Origin: Gorsachius magnificus
Lineage: Eukaryota; Chordata; Aves; Pelecaniformes; Ardeidae
Length of the DNA stretch: 64,000 nt
Direction of reading: 5' to 3'
Assembly: GCA_034008185.1 (NCBI GenBank)
Contig: CM067084.1
Coordinates: forward strand, 65,734,599-65,798,598
The translations under genes and the position numbers were made by a program. Every line of letters begins with the position of its first letter. Positions within the stretch are counted from its first letter, which is position 1. A model generated the notes under the pieces. It had not been told where the DNA came from, did no database searches, and saw nothing but the letters and a program-made list of their open reading frames with translations. Shown here one piece after another: positions 46,482 through 59,772 of the stretch.

Positions 46482-49189
46482 AAATCAAAGCATGTTTTTT
46501 TTTTTTACTGATATTCTGCTGCTCCTGTATCTCCAAGAAAATGTTTTTAAGAAAAACTCCCTGATATAAAAACAGAATTCTGATCTTATCTGGCCAGTGA
46601 TATTCTCTAGAATTATAAATATTTTATTCTTAGGTACCATTAACAAATCAGAATTTACACCAAAGAGGAAAACTGATAAAAAAGCCTGAATCATGACTAA
46701 TGAAATGTATTCCTGAGCATGACCTTTCTTTTCAACCAGCAAGCAATAAAGGGTTTATGCTTGCAAAGCCGCATGTTAAACCAAAAGAGCAATAAAATAA
46801 GAGGCAGTAGAGGACTTGTCAGTTTTGTCAATTTTAACAAGCCTACACTCCTCATCAACAAGCTCAGTATCAGTTGAGTGTATTTTCAGTACATTACACT
46901 CAATTTTGTTGAACTTAGTGGTAAAATCATTAGGCAAAATGGCCTAGGAAAGTGTCTAAGTGTCGATGCAAAGAAATAGTAGATCTATTTACAAAGTTAT
47001 GTTCTTGAATCTTAACATTCCGTTTCATTTTGGGAAAAAAATGAATTTTTACATGGAGGTGAGGGTTTTCTTATTAAACTATGTACATTTCATTTTATGA
47101 AACATCAAGAGAGTCTCTCTCACTCCCCACCCTAGTGCATGTGTGCCTGGTTTCTTTGACAGTTCAGCATTTCAGATCACAACTCTGTAAAATAGCAGAG
47201 GCATTCCAGACTTTTTTATAACCTCTGGATATTTAGGGTATATGTAGATACCATAGGAGTTGTACGGCAATAAGGTAAACATCTATTTAATACCTACAGT
47301 ACCTATGCTGTATTATAAAGCTATGATTAATGATTTTTCTGTTTTAATTAGAGCTAACAAGTGTGTGATCACCTCACTTCAGATGTAATCTACAGTAATT
47401 AGCAAATACATAAATTATGCTGTGAATAGATATTGACCTTTCTTTCATTATTTATAAAGAAAGATAACACATGAAGAAGGCTGCAAATTTTAATACAAGT
47501 TAAAATTAAGTTCAGTTCAATTTAAGGTATAAATAAGAGATGTTACAATATACAGCTGATTATTTTAATGTCAAACATGTCCTACTGAACTTTCTGCAAG
47601 GTCACAGCCCACCCAAATTGGAGATGGGAACAAAACTGAAGACCTGCCAATTTAAGGCAATAGTTTTCATTGTTTTTTTTCCTTTTGTGGACCCCTAAAG
47701 GTGATTCTGACTCTTAGAAATTTCACAAAGGTCAAATAATGGCTATATTTCACTTCCTATGGATCCCTTAGCCATACTACACAGACTCAGGGCCAGGGTG
47801 AAAACTGCTTATCAAAGACCAGTCACACACACAGTGGTTTTCTCGAGTTCAAGAATCTATGCTGTTTCTCCATTTAAAAGTAGCGACTGTCTTACTGGTA
47901 GATTGAATCCACAAAAACTTCTGTTCCTCTTCAAATTTATCTATACTCTGTATAAACCAGGTCAAGGTAACTGGCTAGTCTCATCAGTTATCTTGCTGGC
48001 AGTGAGAAGACGACTTAACAGGTGAAACATGGGACCTTTTGCTTTCTCTGATCTTGGTGCAGTGTGGCTTTTTTTGAGGACTTTTCCAGGGCTATTTGAT
48101 TGGGGTAATCAATTGGTCTCTGTTGGAATTTTTTCCTCTTTAAGGAGACCTCATACTAGGTTGTGGTACAAATAGGGGCACAAATGAAGTCTAATGGAAT
48201 AGTTATGGGCAAGCAGAAGTAACACAGCTGGATTAATTTTTGGGTGTAACAAGCCACACATTTCTGACACTGCCAGTCACTGTGCTGGATATTTTTTTAT
48301 CAATCAAAGCCGCAGCTGTCATCTTTTGGTAAGACAAAATTCTTAAACCTTCTCTGTCATCGGTCCCCATTATTCCTTATCTCAGAGATTCAAAGAGCAA
48401 GTAGTTTTCTTTTGTATTTCTGAACACTTTTTTCAAGTGCACCTGTCTTGAAAACTTCTAGGAACATGTACAGATTTTTTGGCTCTATGGTTAATGGTCT
48501 GTTTGCTGCTGGTCATGGATGTCTCTCCTTTCACTCAGCTTCTTTTTCAGCTGCTTTAGCCATCTGAGGTTTTAACTGTTTTGTGTAAGCATCCTTGCAC
48601 AAATCAGCATGATTTCTCCAGTTTGGACATTACAAGCCTGATTCTCTACTGTGTTGAGACTTGGAGTCACTTTCCCTGATGAGAAATTAATACAAAGTGA
48701 AGATAAGGGAGACTGATGCAGACTTCACTGTCCACTTCTTCTTATGATACTAAAAAAATAATTTTCTTCCACTATAAGTATGATCTGAGATACATTGCAG
48801 AAGGAATTGGTGGCTCTGCTTTTGAACTGTACATTTGTCTTTTGATCTAAAGTGTACATCTGCTAATCTCTGCTACTCTGGAGTTTGACCAGATTTTTCT
48901 TCCTTAAACTTTTTTCTATTCTGACTAATCTCTTCCTCTGACAACTCTCCTAACTTTACTCCTGGGGATCTTTTTAACTTTTTATATTTCAAGGGCAGTG
49001 CAGAGCATTTTATGATTCTTAAAACCCAGTGAAAAGCTGGAAAGGAGAAGTGATTGTCAGGAAGAAAGTGGTATCCTTTCCCCCTGAAGCAAAGACTGTT
49101 TCCATAACATTGATCAGCATTATTGCAGCTTGCCAAGCTTCTGTGTTACTGCCACTTGGGAAAAGATTACTACGTGGACAGTATATTAC

Positions 49190-49801
49190 TGTCGTGGTTT
49201 AACCCCAGCCGGCAACTCAGCCCCACCCAGCCACTCGCTCACTCCCGCCCGGTGGGATGGGGGAGAGAATCAGAAGAGTAAAAGTGAGAAAACTCATGGG
49301 CTGAGATAAAGACAGTTTAATAGGTAAAGCAAAAGCCATGTGCACAAGCAAAGCAAACCAAGGAATTCATTCACTGCTTCCCACGGGCAGGCAGGTGCTC
49401 AGCCATCCCCAGGACAGCAGGGATCCATCACATGTAATGGTTACTTGGGAAGACAAACGCCATCGCTCCAAATGTCCCCCCTTCCTTCTTCTTCCCCCGG
49501 CTTTATATGCTGAGCACGACATCATATGATGTGGGATATCCTTTGGGTCAGTTGGGGTCAGCTGTCCTGGCTGTGCCCCCTCCCAGCTTCGTGTGCCCCC
49601 CCAGCCTCCTCGCTGGTGGGGGGGGGGGGGGGGGTGAGGAGCAGGAAAGGCCTTGACTCTGTGTAAGCCCTGCTCAGCAGTAACTGACACATCTCTGTGC
49701 TATCAACGCTGTTTCCAGCACAAATCCAAAACATAGCCCCATACCAGCTACTATGTAAATTATGTATGAAAATTAACTCTACGCCAGCCAAACCCAGCAC
49801 A
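49190..49801 (-). mobile_element. ERVL-like solo LTR with near-perfect target-site duplication
   Basis: The 612-bp LTR begins on + with TGTCGTGGTTTAACCCCAGC and ends AAACCCAGCACA. Flanks are ATTAC (49185-49189) and GTTAC (49802-49806), a 5-bp duplication with one change. On - it has GCATATAAAGC (TATA) and TATTAAACTGTC (poly(A)/R). It is in the same orientation as the copy at 31850 and is of the same subfamily. It holds a pure G17 run at 49618-49634. Frames of 80-107 codons across it are incidental. Confidence 0.93.
49618..49634. repeat. G17 homopolymer inside the LTR
   Basis: Seventeen G in a row follow TGCTGGT-type sequence. The sibling LTR at 26047 has interrupted C-rich sequence (ACCCCACCCCACC on the other strand) at this place, so the pure run is specific to this copy. 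The count may be unreliable in sequencing. Confidence 0.85.
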
Positions 49802-51572
49802 GTTACAAAGTAAAGGTGATTTACAGATTGGAGCTCGCCGCCTATTTGGACAATGTATACACCTGCAATAGCTCTTCCCTAGTCATATAATATAGAATGT
49901 ATGACCAATACTGGACAAGGCCTATGAGAACACTGTAGTCTTTTCAGCATTCCCGTGCATCCACAAGTCCTTGATCCAGGTAATTAGCAGTAACCAAATA
50001 ATTTTTATTCTAGAGTAGTATGTTCAGATAGAGAGAGATCTGCTCTGGTGCAGGTAAGTGGAATAACTTATTCTAATATAGCCATGTTGGTGAGTCTTAT
50101 CTATATCAGCAAGAACTTGGACCAGAATAAGCATGACACTGGATCAGTTGCGCTCTGTTCTGGTAGTTATCCTCTTTGGGAGAGATGGAAAACTGGGGTT
50201 CTTACAACCAGGGAATGTTCCCTGCCCTATGAACATTGTTCATATGCAGGAATGCTCTGCCCCAGAACCTTTCCAGGTTTCATTGGGTAATTACATTCTC
50301 TTTGTCCAAATGGTTTCTTCCCTGTTTGTGAAAAGCATCCCTTCCTTTCTTTTGAATTGCAGCACATTGTTCTTTAAAGTGGATGTGGCATTTCTATGCA
50401 AGTTGAAATCACTCCATAGCTAATGTCAGTATTTATTTGTTTTATGTCCTCCTGCCACACCCTAGAGTTTTTGTGGTGGTGGTTTTGTCCACAGCCAACA
50501 TTATTTTTTGTAATGTAATCCACCAGTTTTGTAAAAATCTCTTCTTTAAGCGCTGTTCCTTTAGTACTTGGTCACTAGGTGTCACTACTGATCTAGGAGA
50601 AAGCAAAGCTTTGTTTCCATTTTTGTTTTAAATTTGTACAAAGCAGAAAATCATTTGTATGTAAGAACTTTTGTATTGTCTATAAAAACTCATACCTATG
50701 GACTCCATAGCATGGTCCTCAGAGTCATTGTGTTCCTTAACTTCAGCAAAAAGTCTGCTATGCAATCCACTTTTAACTACACAAGGAAGAGTTAGTTAGT
50801 AATTTTTTTCCCCCAGTATGTTGGCTGTTTTGAACACAGAATGATTTTAGCTGCTGTTCAAATCCAGGACTATAACTGTAAAAGGGACACTATTTTACTT
50901 TTTTTTGAAAGGAGTATGGAAAACTAGGTTGTAACAGATTAAGAAATCGGACTATATATGCAAAAGTCTCTTGTCAAAGTACACTTCCTGCTTGGAATTT
51001 CATGTGGGGCTTCTGGATTCCTGTTCGTGTGTTTGAATCAGTAGTTAGAAGGTTAATCAGCCTACACAAGCTGATCTCAAGCAAGGCTGGAAAAAGGGGA
51101 CTCAAAACCTGATTAAGTATTGAATGGTCTGGCCTTTTACTATTGTATGTAGGAGAACTAAATTTGAATCTGGACATAAATCTTGTTCAGTTGTTCACTG
51201 ATAGCTCTTGGTAAATGTGAGGCACAATTTTGGAATGTATGCTGCTATTCTAAGAAAATGAACCTTGGCCTTTTAGTGAAGGAAAACCTGCTTCCTTTGC
51301 TGCAGTGCTGTATAAACATCTCCTACTCATGTCTATTCTCTGCTCTTGGGATTCAACGGATCTTAAGAAAAATATTTTAATGGAGACTGATTTCTAACCC
51401 CTGCTGAACACCTCAAGAAATAAATGTCTAATGATTACGTTCACATTTATTCTTCTCTAATCATTTAATGATCAGCAATTGGCAGCAAAGTACCCCACTT
51501 GAAGGGGAAGGCCAGGGGGATGTTAAGTAGTGATCCCTTCATGGAGGAAACTATGTGTTTTGTAAGTCTCCC

Positions 51573-51593
51573 TTTTTTTTTTTTTTTTTTTTT
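51573..51593. repeat. T21 homopolymer
   Basis: Twenty-one T in a row. On the - strand it would be a poly(A) tail, but I do not recognise the sequence to its right as a retrocopy. Confidence 0.9.
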
Positions 51594-53435
51594 GTTGACG
51601 AAAGCTATATTCTATGTGCCTGAGACACCTTGCACTGATCATAGGTGAAGGTGGCTGTGTAAGCTATGAGTGGTTTCATTTTCTCTACCTGGGAGCAGCA
51701 AGTTTTTAAACAGAGGCAAGTGGTGGTTTAGCCCTGCCTGTTGCAGATGCTTTTGAATACAAAGATATTTTCATGGCCCAGAGGAAAGAGCTCAGTTTTC
51801 AGCTCATCGTGTTGTACCTGCAATGTATGGCTATAGTGCTGTGGGGTTTTTTTTTGGCTATTCAGGAAAATTATCCCCAAGCACTGCTGAAGTAGTATTC
51901 AAAATAATTTTTTGTGTAAAGCCTTACCAGAAGAAGATCGCTTTATTTGCCCTGCTACTTCATCAGCTATCTCGGAGCTGATGACTGCTAACAGACTTGT
52001 GATTATACTATTAATAAAACAGTTTCTGGGTGAGGGTTTTCCTGGCTTGTCACTGTGTAAATCTGTGGGTGCCTGATAGGTACCTTTGCTTGTGCATGGA
52101 GTCCCTCGCTGCATTATTGTAGAGGGCATCACCCAACTTCCCTATTGTGACATGGAAGCTGGAAAGCACGTTTTAGTGCTACACCTTTCCAAGTGTTAAA
52201 ATGTAGAGTTTCTTCCTAGAATCACAAGTTCATATCCCCAGAGGCTCACTCAGCCCCTTTGCTGGCCGAGGCACATAAACTTAGAAATGAGGAAATCTTT
52301 GTGTTAGTCTTCTGAAAATAACCCTAGTAACAGAAGTCCTGTGTCCATACTGAGCAAGCTGATAATTCTCTGTACTCCTCTTTCAAAGTAGCTCCCCTTT
52401 CTTCCTTTTTGTCATCTTCTTCTAATAATGACCATTATTTACAAATTTAGTTTCCTCAGTGTGCATGTTATTCGCCCAAGAAGCCTCAGGCAATGTCACA
52501 ACCTCTGAGGTAAAATCTGCCCCCATGTACTAAAACATGCAAATACTGAGAAAGGGAGAAATCAGACTGCTCTGCCAGAAAAGGAAGGGAGACAAAAGTA
52601 TGTAAGAACAGCCACAAAATGATTTTGTGAACTACAGTCTATGGAGCTTCAGTTGGATCACATGTCAATAGCTCTGAATTTATGTTCTTTTAAAGGTATT
52701 TGCTCCACTTGTTCCTCCTCTAGCTTTCATATGTCCTATGTGCATAGAAAAACTCTGAATTCCCTCCCCAAGGAGCCAAGAAAATATTTCCTTTAAATCT
52801 GTGACAGCAACAGTACTGTTGTCCATGTGTTTAATAAGAGCAGAATTACAGTAATGTTCCTGTAACATGTGAGCAAATATAGTAGGTATTTCCACAATGG
52901 CTACAGCTGGGATTTTGTAATGCTCACTGCTTTAACCAGTTTAAATAAAGCAAGGCAAGCCTGAACCTAAAAATCCCAATCTGATTTGCTAAACAAGTTC
53001 TGTCCTGACTCTTTGTGTATATCCTAAATCTTCCTCCAGCTGTTAGTCAAAACAAATGCATAATTAAGGAGAACTACCCCTTATTACTGTTTAATTTCCT
53101 GATAAAGACATTAAATTAAATTAAAAGGAATTTCCCCAAAAGCCCCCATTCCAAACCAAATCTCTGCACTGACAAGCTATTAGATTTTTTGCAAAATAGA
53201 ATAGCAAACAAAAAAAAAAATCTACTTTTGGGCTTTTAGATTTGTGCAGTTTAATTGTTGGTCTGTTTCCCTGATAAGGTGAGACTAGTCCCGTGTCACT
53301 AGGGGAATGGTATCCTGCTGTGTTTTTCCATCCTCATTTACAATGATTATGTTATCAGGCTAGCCAGGCAAAAGGGTGGAGCAACTATAATTTCAAAGCA
53401 GGATTAGGTTGAAATAACGAGGTCACCAAGTTGTG

Positions 53436-53455
53436 GTTGTCATGGCAACGTCACA
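53436..53455 (+). promoter_or_regulatory. RFX X-box next to a CRE half-site
   Basis: GTTGTCATGGCAAC (53436-53449) is a near-perfect palindrome and fits the RFX X-box GTNRCC-NN-RGYAAC with one mismatch. It runs directly into ACGTCAC, which holds a CREB/ATF half-site (TGACGT on the other strand). X-box plus CRE-type site is the arrangement known from RFX-dependent promoters. AGGTCACC, a nuclear-receptor half-site type, lies about 15 bp upstream. Role is inferred. Confidence 0.4.
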
Positions 53456-56400
53456 TCTAAGAATATGGGATGCTTCTAGGAGATGAGGCAAGCCTGGAGT
53501 CTCTTTCCCTTTGCACAAAATCCCAGACTATTTCTGTAAAATTGCTTAATTGCTTTTAAATATTTTTTTTGTCAAAGTGGCTTTTGCTACAACAATGAAT
53601 CGAAATTGTACTTCTTTTTAGTGACAGTATCTTGAGGATGTGTTTATCTCTGATCTGCTATTGATCCTGTTTTCCTGTCATCTTCTGAGTATGTATTTTG
53701 GCTGTCTTTAAAAGATCTTTTGTTTTAAATATATTACAAAAGCTTTAGGTAATTCAACCACTGCTCAGGTGTTTTGATTCTCCTTGAGACTTCACAATCT
53801 TTTGAAACACAGGGTTCTCTCTCCTCAGGTCATGTACTGCCCTGGGACCTCTCCCACACCCATGAATAGGAGACAGTGTTCTGCTGTTAACTCTTGGATT
53901 TCCATGCTAGTAACAGTTTGTATCCATTTCTTAGTACTGTTTTATGTTTTTTAAAATATGTGCCAAAATCTTTTTTTCTGGTAGTGCCTAAAAATTATTA
54001 TTTTTAAACACATTATTTATCATTGTTTCAAGTTGTATTGGATAGGATAAATTTGAGTGGCTGTAGAGCCTTACTTCACCATGTTGCTGCTTGTCACAGG
54101 CTTTCACGGGAACTTCATGGTACAAACTCCTGACAAACACAGTAGAAAGCAGCTGCATTGTGTGTGTTTTTATTTTATTATGTAAAATCTCACCAAAAAG
54201 ACTTTCTTTTCCTTTCTCAACTTTAACCTATGCTTCAATATTGGTGTAACATTATGCTATAAATCTCACAACACACCTTTCTGTTGAAATCAGTTTGATT
54301 TTTGTGCTTTTTCATTGTCAAGCATCTACTGTTATCAGTATGATGTAGTGTTTAAGTGTGCCAGGCTAACGGATTTGTGGAATAAGGGAGTAAGTTATGA
54401 ACAATATAAAGGAGGTGGGGTAGACTGTAATGGTAGGCTGCGGGTTTTAGTATGCAGTTTGGGAGCACGGAAGCCTGAATTGTCTCACAAGATCTTGTTA
54501 AGTTTTTCTTCAGTGACTGGGCCACTTTTGTCTCTGGGCATCTGAGCGCCATACAGAATGCCATCTCTGTGCTGCAGAATTCTCCCCAGTGGTGTAAGTT
54601 CTACCCTGTTCTTTACGCATCAGCCTAGACCTGTGGAACTTGCAGCAACATAATGGGTCTAGAGACCACTACCTTTTCTCAGGTCTTGGTTGAAAGAAGC
54701 AGGTGGACTTGCAGACAAAGACATAAACACAGAGAATGATCACATAAGGCCCATTGCTCTGGGGTTTATACGAAACTGTAAGATGAGAGTTCCTGCAAAT
54801 AGGAAACAGACTGGAAAAAGCTGGTGTTTTTATATTGCTATGAGAAAATTAACAAGCTTGCCATATATATGGTTTCTTTGATAGGTTTAAAAAAATACAG
54901 AAAGCAGACAGAAGATACCATATTCAACATCTTGTTTCAAGGACTTGAGATGCAAGGTCTAAGGGCAGATGGTGTTTTAGACAACCTTATTTTCAAATGA
55001 CATCAGACTGCCTTCACAGGACAGCATGGATGTTTTCTGTTTCCCTGCTCCCCTTTTTCCTCCACTATCCAGTTAGAGCTTGTGAAGAGAGTGGCACCTT
55101 GCACTTTGCTGGCATGCTGGGGAGTAGGGGCTACACAAGGTGGATGATTTCCATCAGTAGTGAGGCTAATTGGTCAGTTCTGAGAGTAAAAGAAAAAAGA
55201 AATCTCAGCTTTGGTGTGGAGTGTGCTGTTTAACCAACCGGTAGCAGAGTACTATCTGCTCTCTGACTTTGGGGAGGGTGTCTGTTATTTTTCCACAAAA
55301 GATGGAGTCTTTCCATGGCAGCCTGGAAGAGTTATTGATGAGAGACCATCCAGGTGAGGCTGGACTCTATTTATTTAACAGGTCTGCCACTTATGATGGT
55401 GTATGAAAATAGGAATTTCCCTCCCTCTTTTTGCAGGTTTGTATCTTGTCCCAGGGCGAAGTTATAGATTACTATTGAATGGATTGAGTGTGTTTTTTCT
55501 GTGACCTTATGATTTAATATTCTTCAGTGAGCTGCAGAACTATCTGGGAAATAAAGAAAAAATTAAAACCAAATTGTCAGTGGGTGTATCCACCAGATGG
55601 TGATGTTCTACCAAATTATTTGCACATTGATCTTGCTGTAAAACTCTTGTAGTTTGAAGGAATTCTGATTTCTTCTTAAATTTCAGAGGAGTCTTCCTGT
55701 TGCCTCACTGATAATTATGTTTGGAAAGAGAACATGTTTCTGCCCATGCTGAAGAGTCTACCCTGTTTGCATGCAGTACAATGGACACAGTGAGCAACGG
55801 GGAAGAAAAATCCATAGCTTCTACCATATTGAAACTGGGCAAATACTAGCATATTAGAAGCAAGATTTACATGGCTACTTTACATGGAAGACCGTGAATC
55901 TGACAGCCTTGCTTACCATTTAAGGCAGTTCATTTCTTTGAGAAGGCAAGCTAGAGAATGAGAAGGGTGATGGGGGCTTGTATTGCTGTATTGTTCCGTG
56001 GCTCCTCTTTCCTTAGCCTTGAGGATCATGTGGATGAATGCCAAAGGCTTGGTTTGCTGGGTGGGGTCTCATCTGCATCTCAAGCTGGAAAGGAACAGAT
56101 CTGCTGCATTCACCCTCCCTTTTCCTTGGCTGCTTGTGGAGTTGAACAGCCCTCAGGAAAACTTTGTTATGGAAAGTTACACAATATAAAGTCTAGCTTT
56201 TCTGTCTTGATATACAATAAACAACACTGCAGCTTATGCACATGCACTGCAGCCACTCGGAAAGAGTTTTGCTATTAAAAATTGTTAGAGTTATTGATTT
56301 AGTTTGAGGAGTAACTGCCAGTAAAATTGGATGCTTCAAGAGTCTTCACTGATTTTATCTAACAGAGTAAAAGGTTCTCAGAAAACACAAAGAATGTTTT

Positions 56401-59400
56401 TTCTGTTTAGACCTAAACTACAATTAGAAAAATTAAAATGATAATTTGTTGGTCTGTTTCATATTTTTCTCTTTCTCATTGTCGGTGACACTGTTCCACA
56501 TGCAGAACTCCAGTGCAGCTATTCTGTAGGGTACAACCCACCTGTAAATTGAAACTGTGCAGCATTTGATCCAACAAGGTCAAAGGGGCCAATTAATATA
56601 CCTGCAAAATTCACCATTTCTAATGGGAATGCTCTTTCCGGGATAGAATATCAGTGACAGTAATGCTAATCTTAAAGTTAGTTTGCCAAAGTAAATACTT
56701 GTTATTACTAAAAAAAAAACCCAAACAACCCAACAATGAAATGAAAATGCTATTGTATAAAATAGCAATTTCAAATAAGTGTTCCAGTAAAAATTATTTC
56801 TGTTAATTATGAGGATGATCTGCCTTTTCTGATAGTAACTTCCTAGTTTGGGAGGGTTCCAGGTTAGGGCAGGTCTCATGGTAGGAAGACTATTGACGCT
56901 GATGCGGTTCACACATGCAGACTGAATTCTGCTCTCCGCCACAGATATCTTGGTAGAGGTGGATCATCTGGGGCCACAGTGCATTTGAAAGGAAACAGGA
57001 TGATGTTCCTTCTTCCTGCCAGGATGACATTAATTACATGCTGTGGGTGCTGGCCATCTCCCTCAATACAGTTAATCCAGTTCTCTTCATATCTTTAGCC
57101 TCCTTGTTCTTAGCCAGGACAGCTGGGGCTGATTTTTGTGTGGTTGCATCAACACTATGAGCACAAATGTGGTAGTTCTCCACATCCCTCACTACAGCTA
57201 ACTGCTTTTGTAGAGCTCACGTGCATATGCTGATAGTTTTGTGGATGTTGTTTTCTTTTGAAGCTAAAAAAGATAAGCAATTGCCATCTCTCATGAGCAG
57301 TATGTGTTGGTCACTTTTTGTTATTGCTGTTTGGAAACTAGCCTGTAAATCCTCATTCCATTCTGCACTGCCATTTGTTGAGGCAGAAACCCAGCTCAGT
57401 TTGCTGCCATTGCTCTTCAGAGCACAATGTATCTTTGGCTGAGAGCTTTTCATGGTGTAACTTTGTAAGTAGCCTTATCAGTGAAATGGCTTAAGGTACT
57501 TGGACTGGACTGTACCAGCTAGGGGAAGCTGTCACATAGGCTTTTCTTTTGTACTGTGCAAGTCCATGGATGACTTGCTCATTGAATTGGTTTTCTCCTG
57601 CGGCCAAGTGTTTGATGGACAACACTGAACATTCAAGAAAGTGTGAGAGAGCTTACATGAGTTTTCCAAGTTCTGTAACATTCATTAGGAAGTTACTGAG
57701 GAACTTGTGAAATCTGAAAAACCCAACAGATATTCTGATGCACTCTTGCTACATGTAGGTGGATGGCACTGTGCTTGCCCTGTGCAAGCTGAGAGTATGC
57801 CACCAATTTATTCTGCTACACACATGGAGTGTTTGAGCTGTGGCCAGAAATGTTTGTAAACTCTTTGGGATTCTTCAGCATTTGCCTTCAGGTATTTGGT
57901 TTGGTCACATACTTTGATGAGAAGTGTGATCACAAACAAGTTGTTCTGCGAGCAGCTGTCCTCTTTATTATGGATTTGTGTCTAATGGTTGGATTCCCTT
58001 CTGTCTAGTTCTGACAGTAGCTTTTCCCATGGGTAAGACAGCATTAACCTGTGTAGATTTTCTGTTGTCTAGTAAGGATTTAGTTCACACAGTTGAAGTT
58101 CCCGCAGTAAATTCACTGATAAGGTCTCCTCTAACCAGCCATTCATTTTAACTAAATATTTAGGAAAATAATGACTTTGAAACCATTGCCCTTCTGTCAA
58201 ATCTGGTTAAGATTTGCCAAACTTCTGTAGGAAAAAGAGGGCAGGTGGACAGATGAGGAGTCACGCTGTGATTGCATAATCTTGTTTCCTATGAAACCAG
58301 GCTAACAGGGAAGCATTAGAAGGCTAATCTTCAAACCTGTCCCAGACAAGGGAATCTTGCAAAGAAAATGGTGCTTGTGGTGTCATACAGACTATCTTTG
58401 TGAAACGTATGCTGGTTTGGCACCTAGACTTTAGTGAAACTGCCCAACTAAATTGTTAGTGGGAGCTGTGCCATCTGAACAGATGGGTATGTGTAGGCAG
58501 TCAGTAGTCATGTTTATTCTTCATTTATGGGAATTTAGACCAGGATTTGAAATACCATGAAGCATAGAAAGCAAAATGCCTGGGTAGGCTATCCTCAGGT
58601 TTACATCTGAACTAGGTATCTTGAGCATTTGCCCTTTTGCAGAAGGGACATCCTCTGAGTAAGCTAGTCTAAGACAGGACATCTGACAGAAATAGTTTTT
58701 GGCTCAAATACTTCACCCGTCTCAATATTCAGATTTCTGAATTCATTCTGTCCTACCAATCCAATCCATTTTCCCTGTGACTCTTCAGACCATGTTATTT
58801 TTGCTTATGAATCCTTTTAACAACTTTGCCATATCTATTGCCTTCAGTTCCAGCTTCCTTGCAGTCATAACTGTGAGTGATTCCAGCTGTGCCTGGAATT
58901 CTGCTCACTTATTTCCACATCATCTTCTTGCCCATTTGCTGGGGTAAAGTCACTTCTCAAAGCGTGTGCGTATATACACAAATTGCCATGAGGTAGGTTA
59001 GGTTGGAATCCTACAGTGTGTCAGCTGCACCCCTGTAACTACACAACTACATTCTCTTCCTGGCTGTAAATATAAGTAATTCTCCTCCAAATTCTTACCC
59101 TTAAGTGTGTGCATTACTGAGTATGACCAGGCATAGAAGTAGTTACTGAGTGGTAGATATCTGATTATATGTAATCTTACAGTAACATCCATGTATATTC
59201 AGTCCAAGCTTTCTTCAAAACATTTAGCCACCACCTCCTGTATTAAACCTGGCATTCAGAGCAGTTTTAGGCCTTTGTACGTTAGGAGCATTTTACAATG
59301 TTGCTGTGGCAGCAAAACCTTCTAATAGAGACAGGTTATACCAGCAAAACTGTTCTTTGGCTACAATGGCCTATACCTGTTCATCAAACAAAATAAGCTG

Positions 59401-59684
59401 AATCACAAAGAGACTTTTTTGCTTGTGACTTTGTTTCATCTATGGTAAGGTTTTGGACACAATAATTATGTCAAACAGGTCTGATTTTTTTATCACTTCC
59501 CATCTTGACGTAGATAATCTAAGAAAATCTTTACATGCACACCTGGCCGTACTGAAAGCACACATGTTCTGCAATAATGTTAGATAATAACAGAGTTGAG
59601 TGATGAAATTTTGAGCCTGGCCCTTCACCTGTTCATGCTGTGTGGTATTACTTTGAATGTCTGCGCTAAGCATTCTGTCTCATT

Positions 59685-59772
59685 TAGATTAAGTCTCATG
59701 AGACAGGGGCCACATCCTTCCCTCTGTGTTGCACAGCCTCAGATACCTTGATGGCACTCAAGAAATAATAAG
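59685..59772 (+). mobile_element. Probable ancient MIR/CORE-type SINE tail
   Basis: The order TAGATTAAG, GAGACAGGGGCCACATC, CTGTGTTGCACAGC, GGCACTCAAGAAATAATAA resembles the 3' part of amniote MIR-like SINEs (AGATTGTAAGCTC, GGGACAGGGACC, GTACAGCACC, AATAATAA). It is old and diverged, so the call is tentative. Confidence 0.5.

Larger units (their letters stand above)
32413..49184. other. Long intergenic stretch without a recognised gene
   Basis: These 16.8 kb are AT-rich and lack clear LINE or LTR copies. Listed separately are an alternating TA/TG run (33378-33434), three CATTAGCA copies (34257-34313), an A-rich run (38246-38269), the MYB/AP-1 inverted repeat (42566-42598), a second ATGAATATTCAT palindrome (44140-44151), and a 24-bp tandem pair (46434-46481). 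The longest frame, 117 codons at 40110-40463, has no recognised motif or splice context. Confidence 0.6.

Noticed and set aside
31850..49801. The two - strand LTRs as ends of one element
   Set aside because: Each has its own target-site duplication (GGTAA; ATTAC/GTTAC) and the 16.8 kb between lacks viral sequence.
55590..55603. CCACCAGATGGTGA as a CTCF site
   Set aside because: The near-invariant C of the GGC core is T here, so binding is unlikely.
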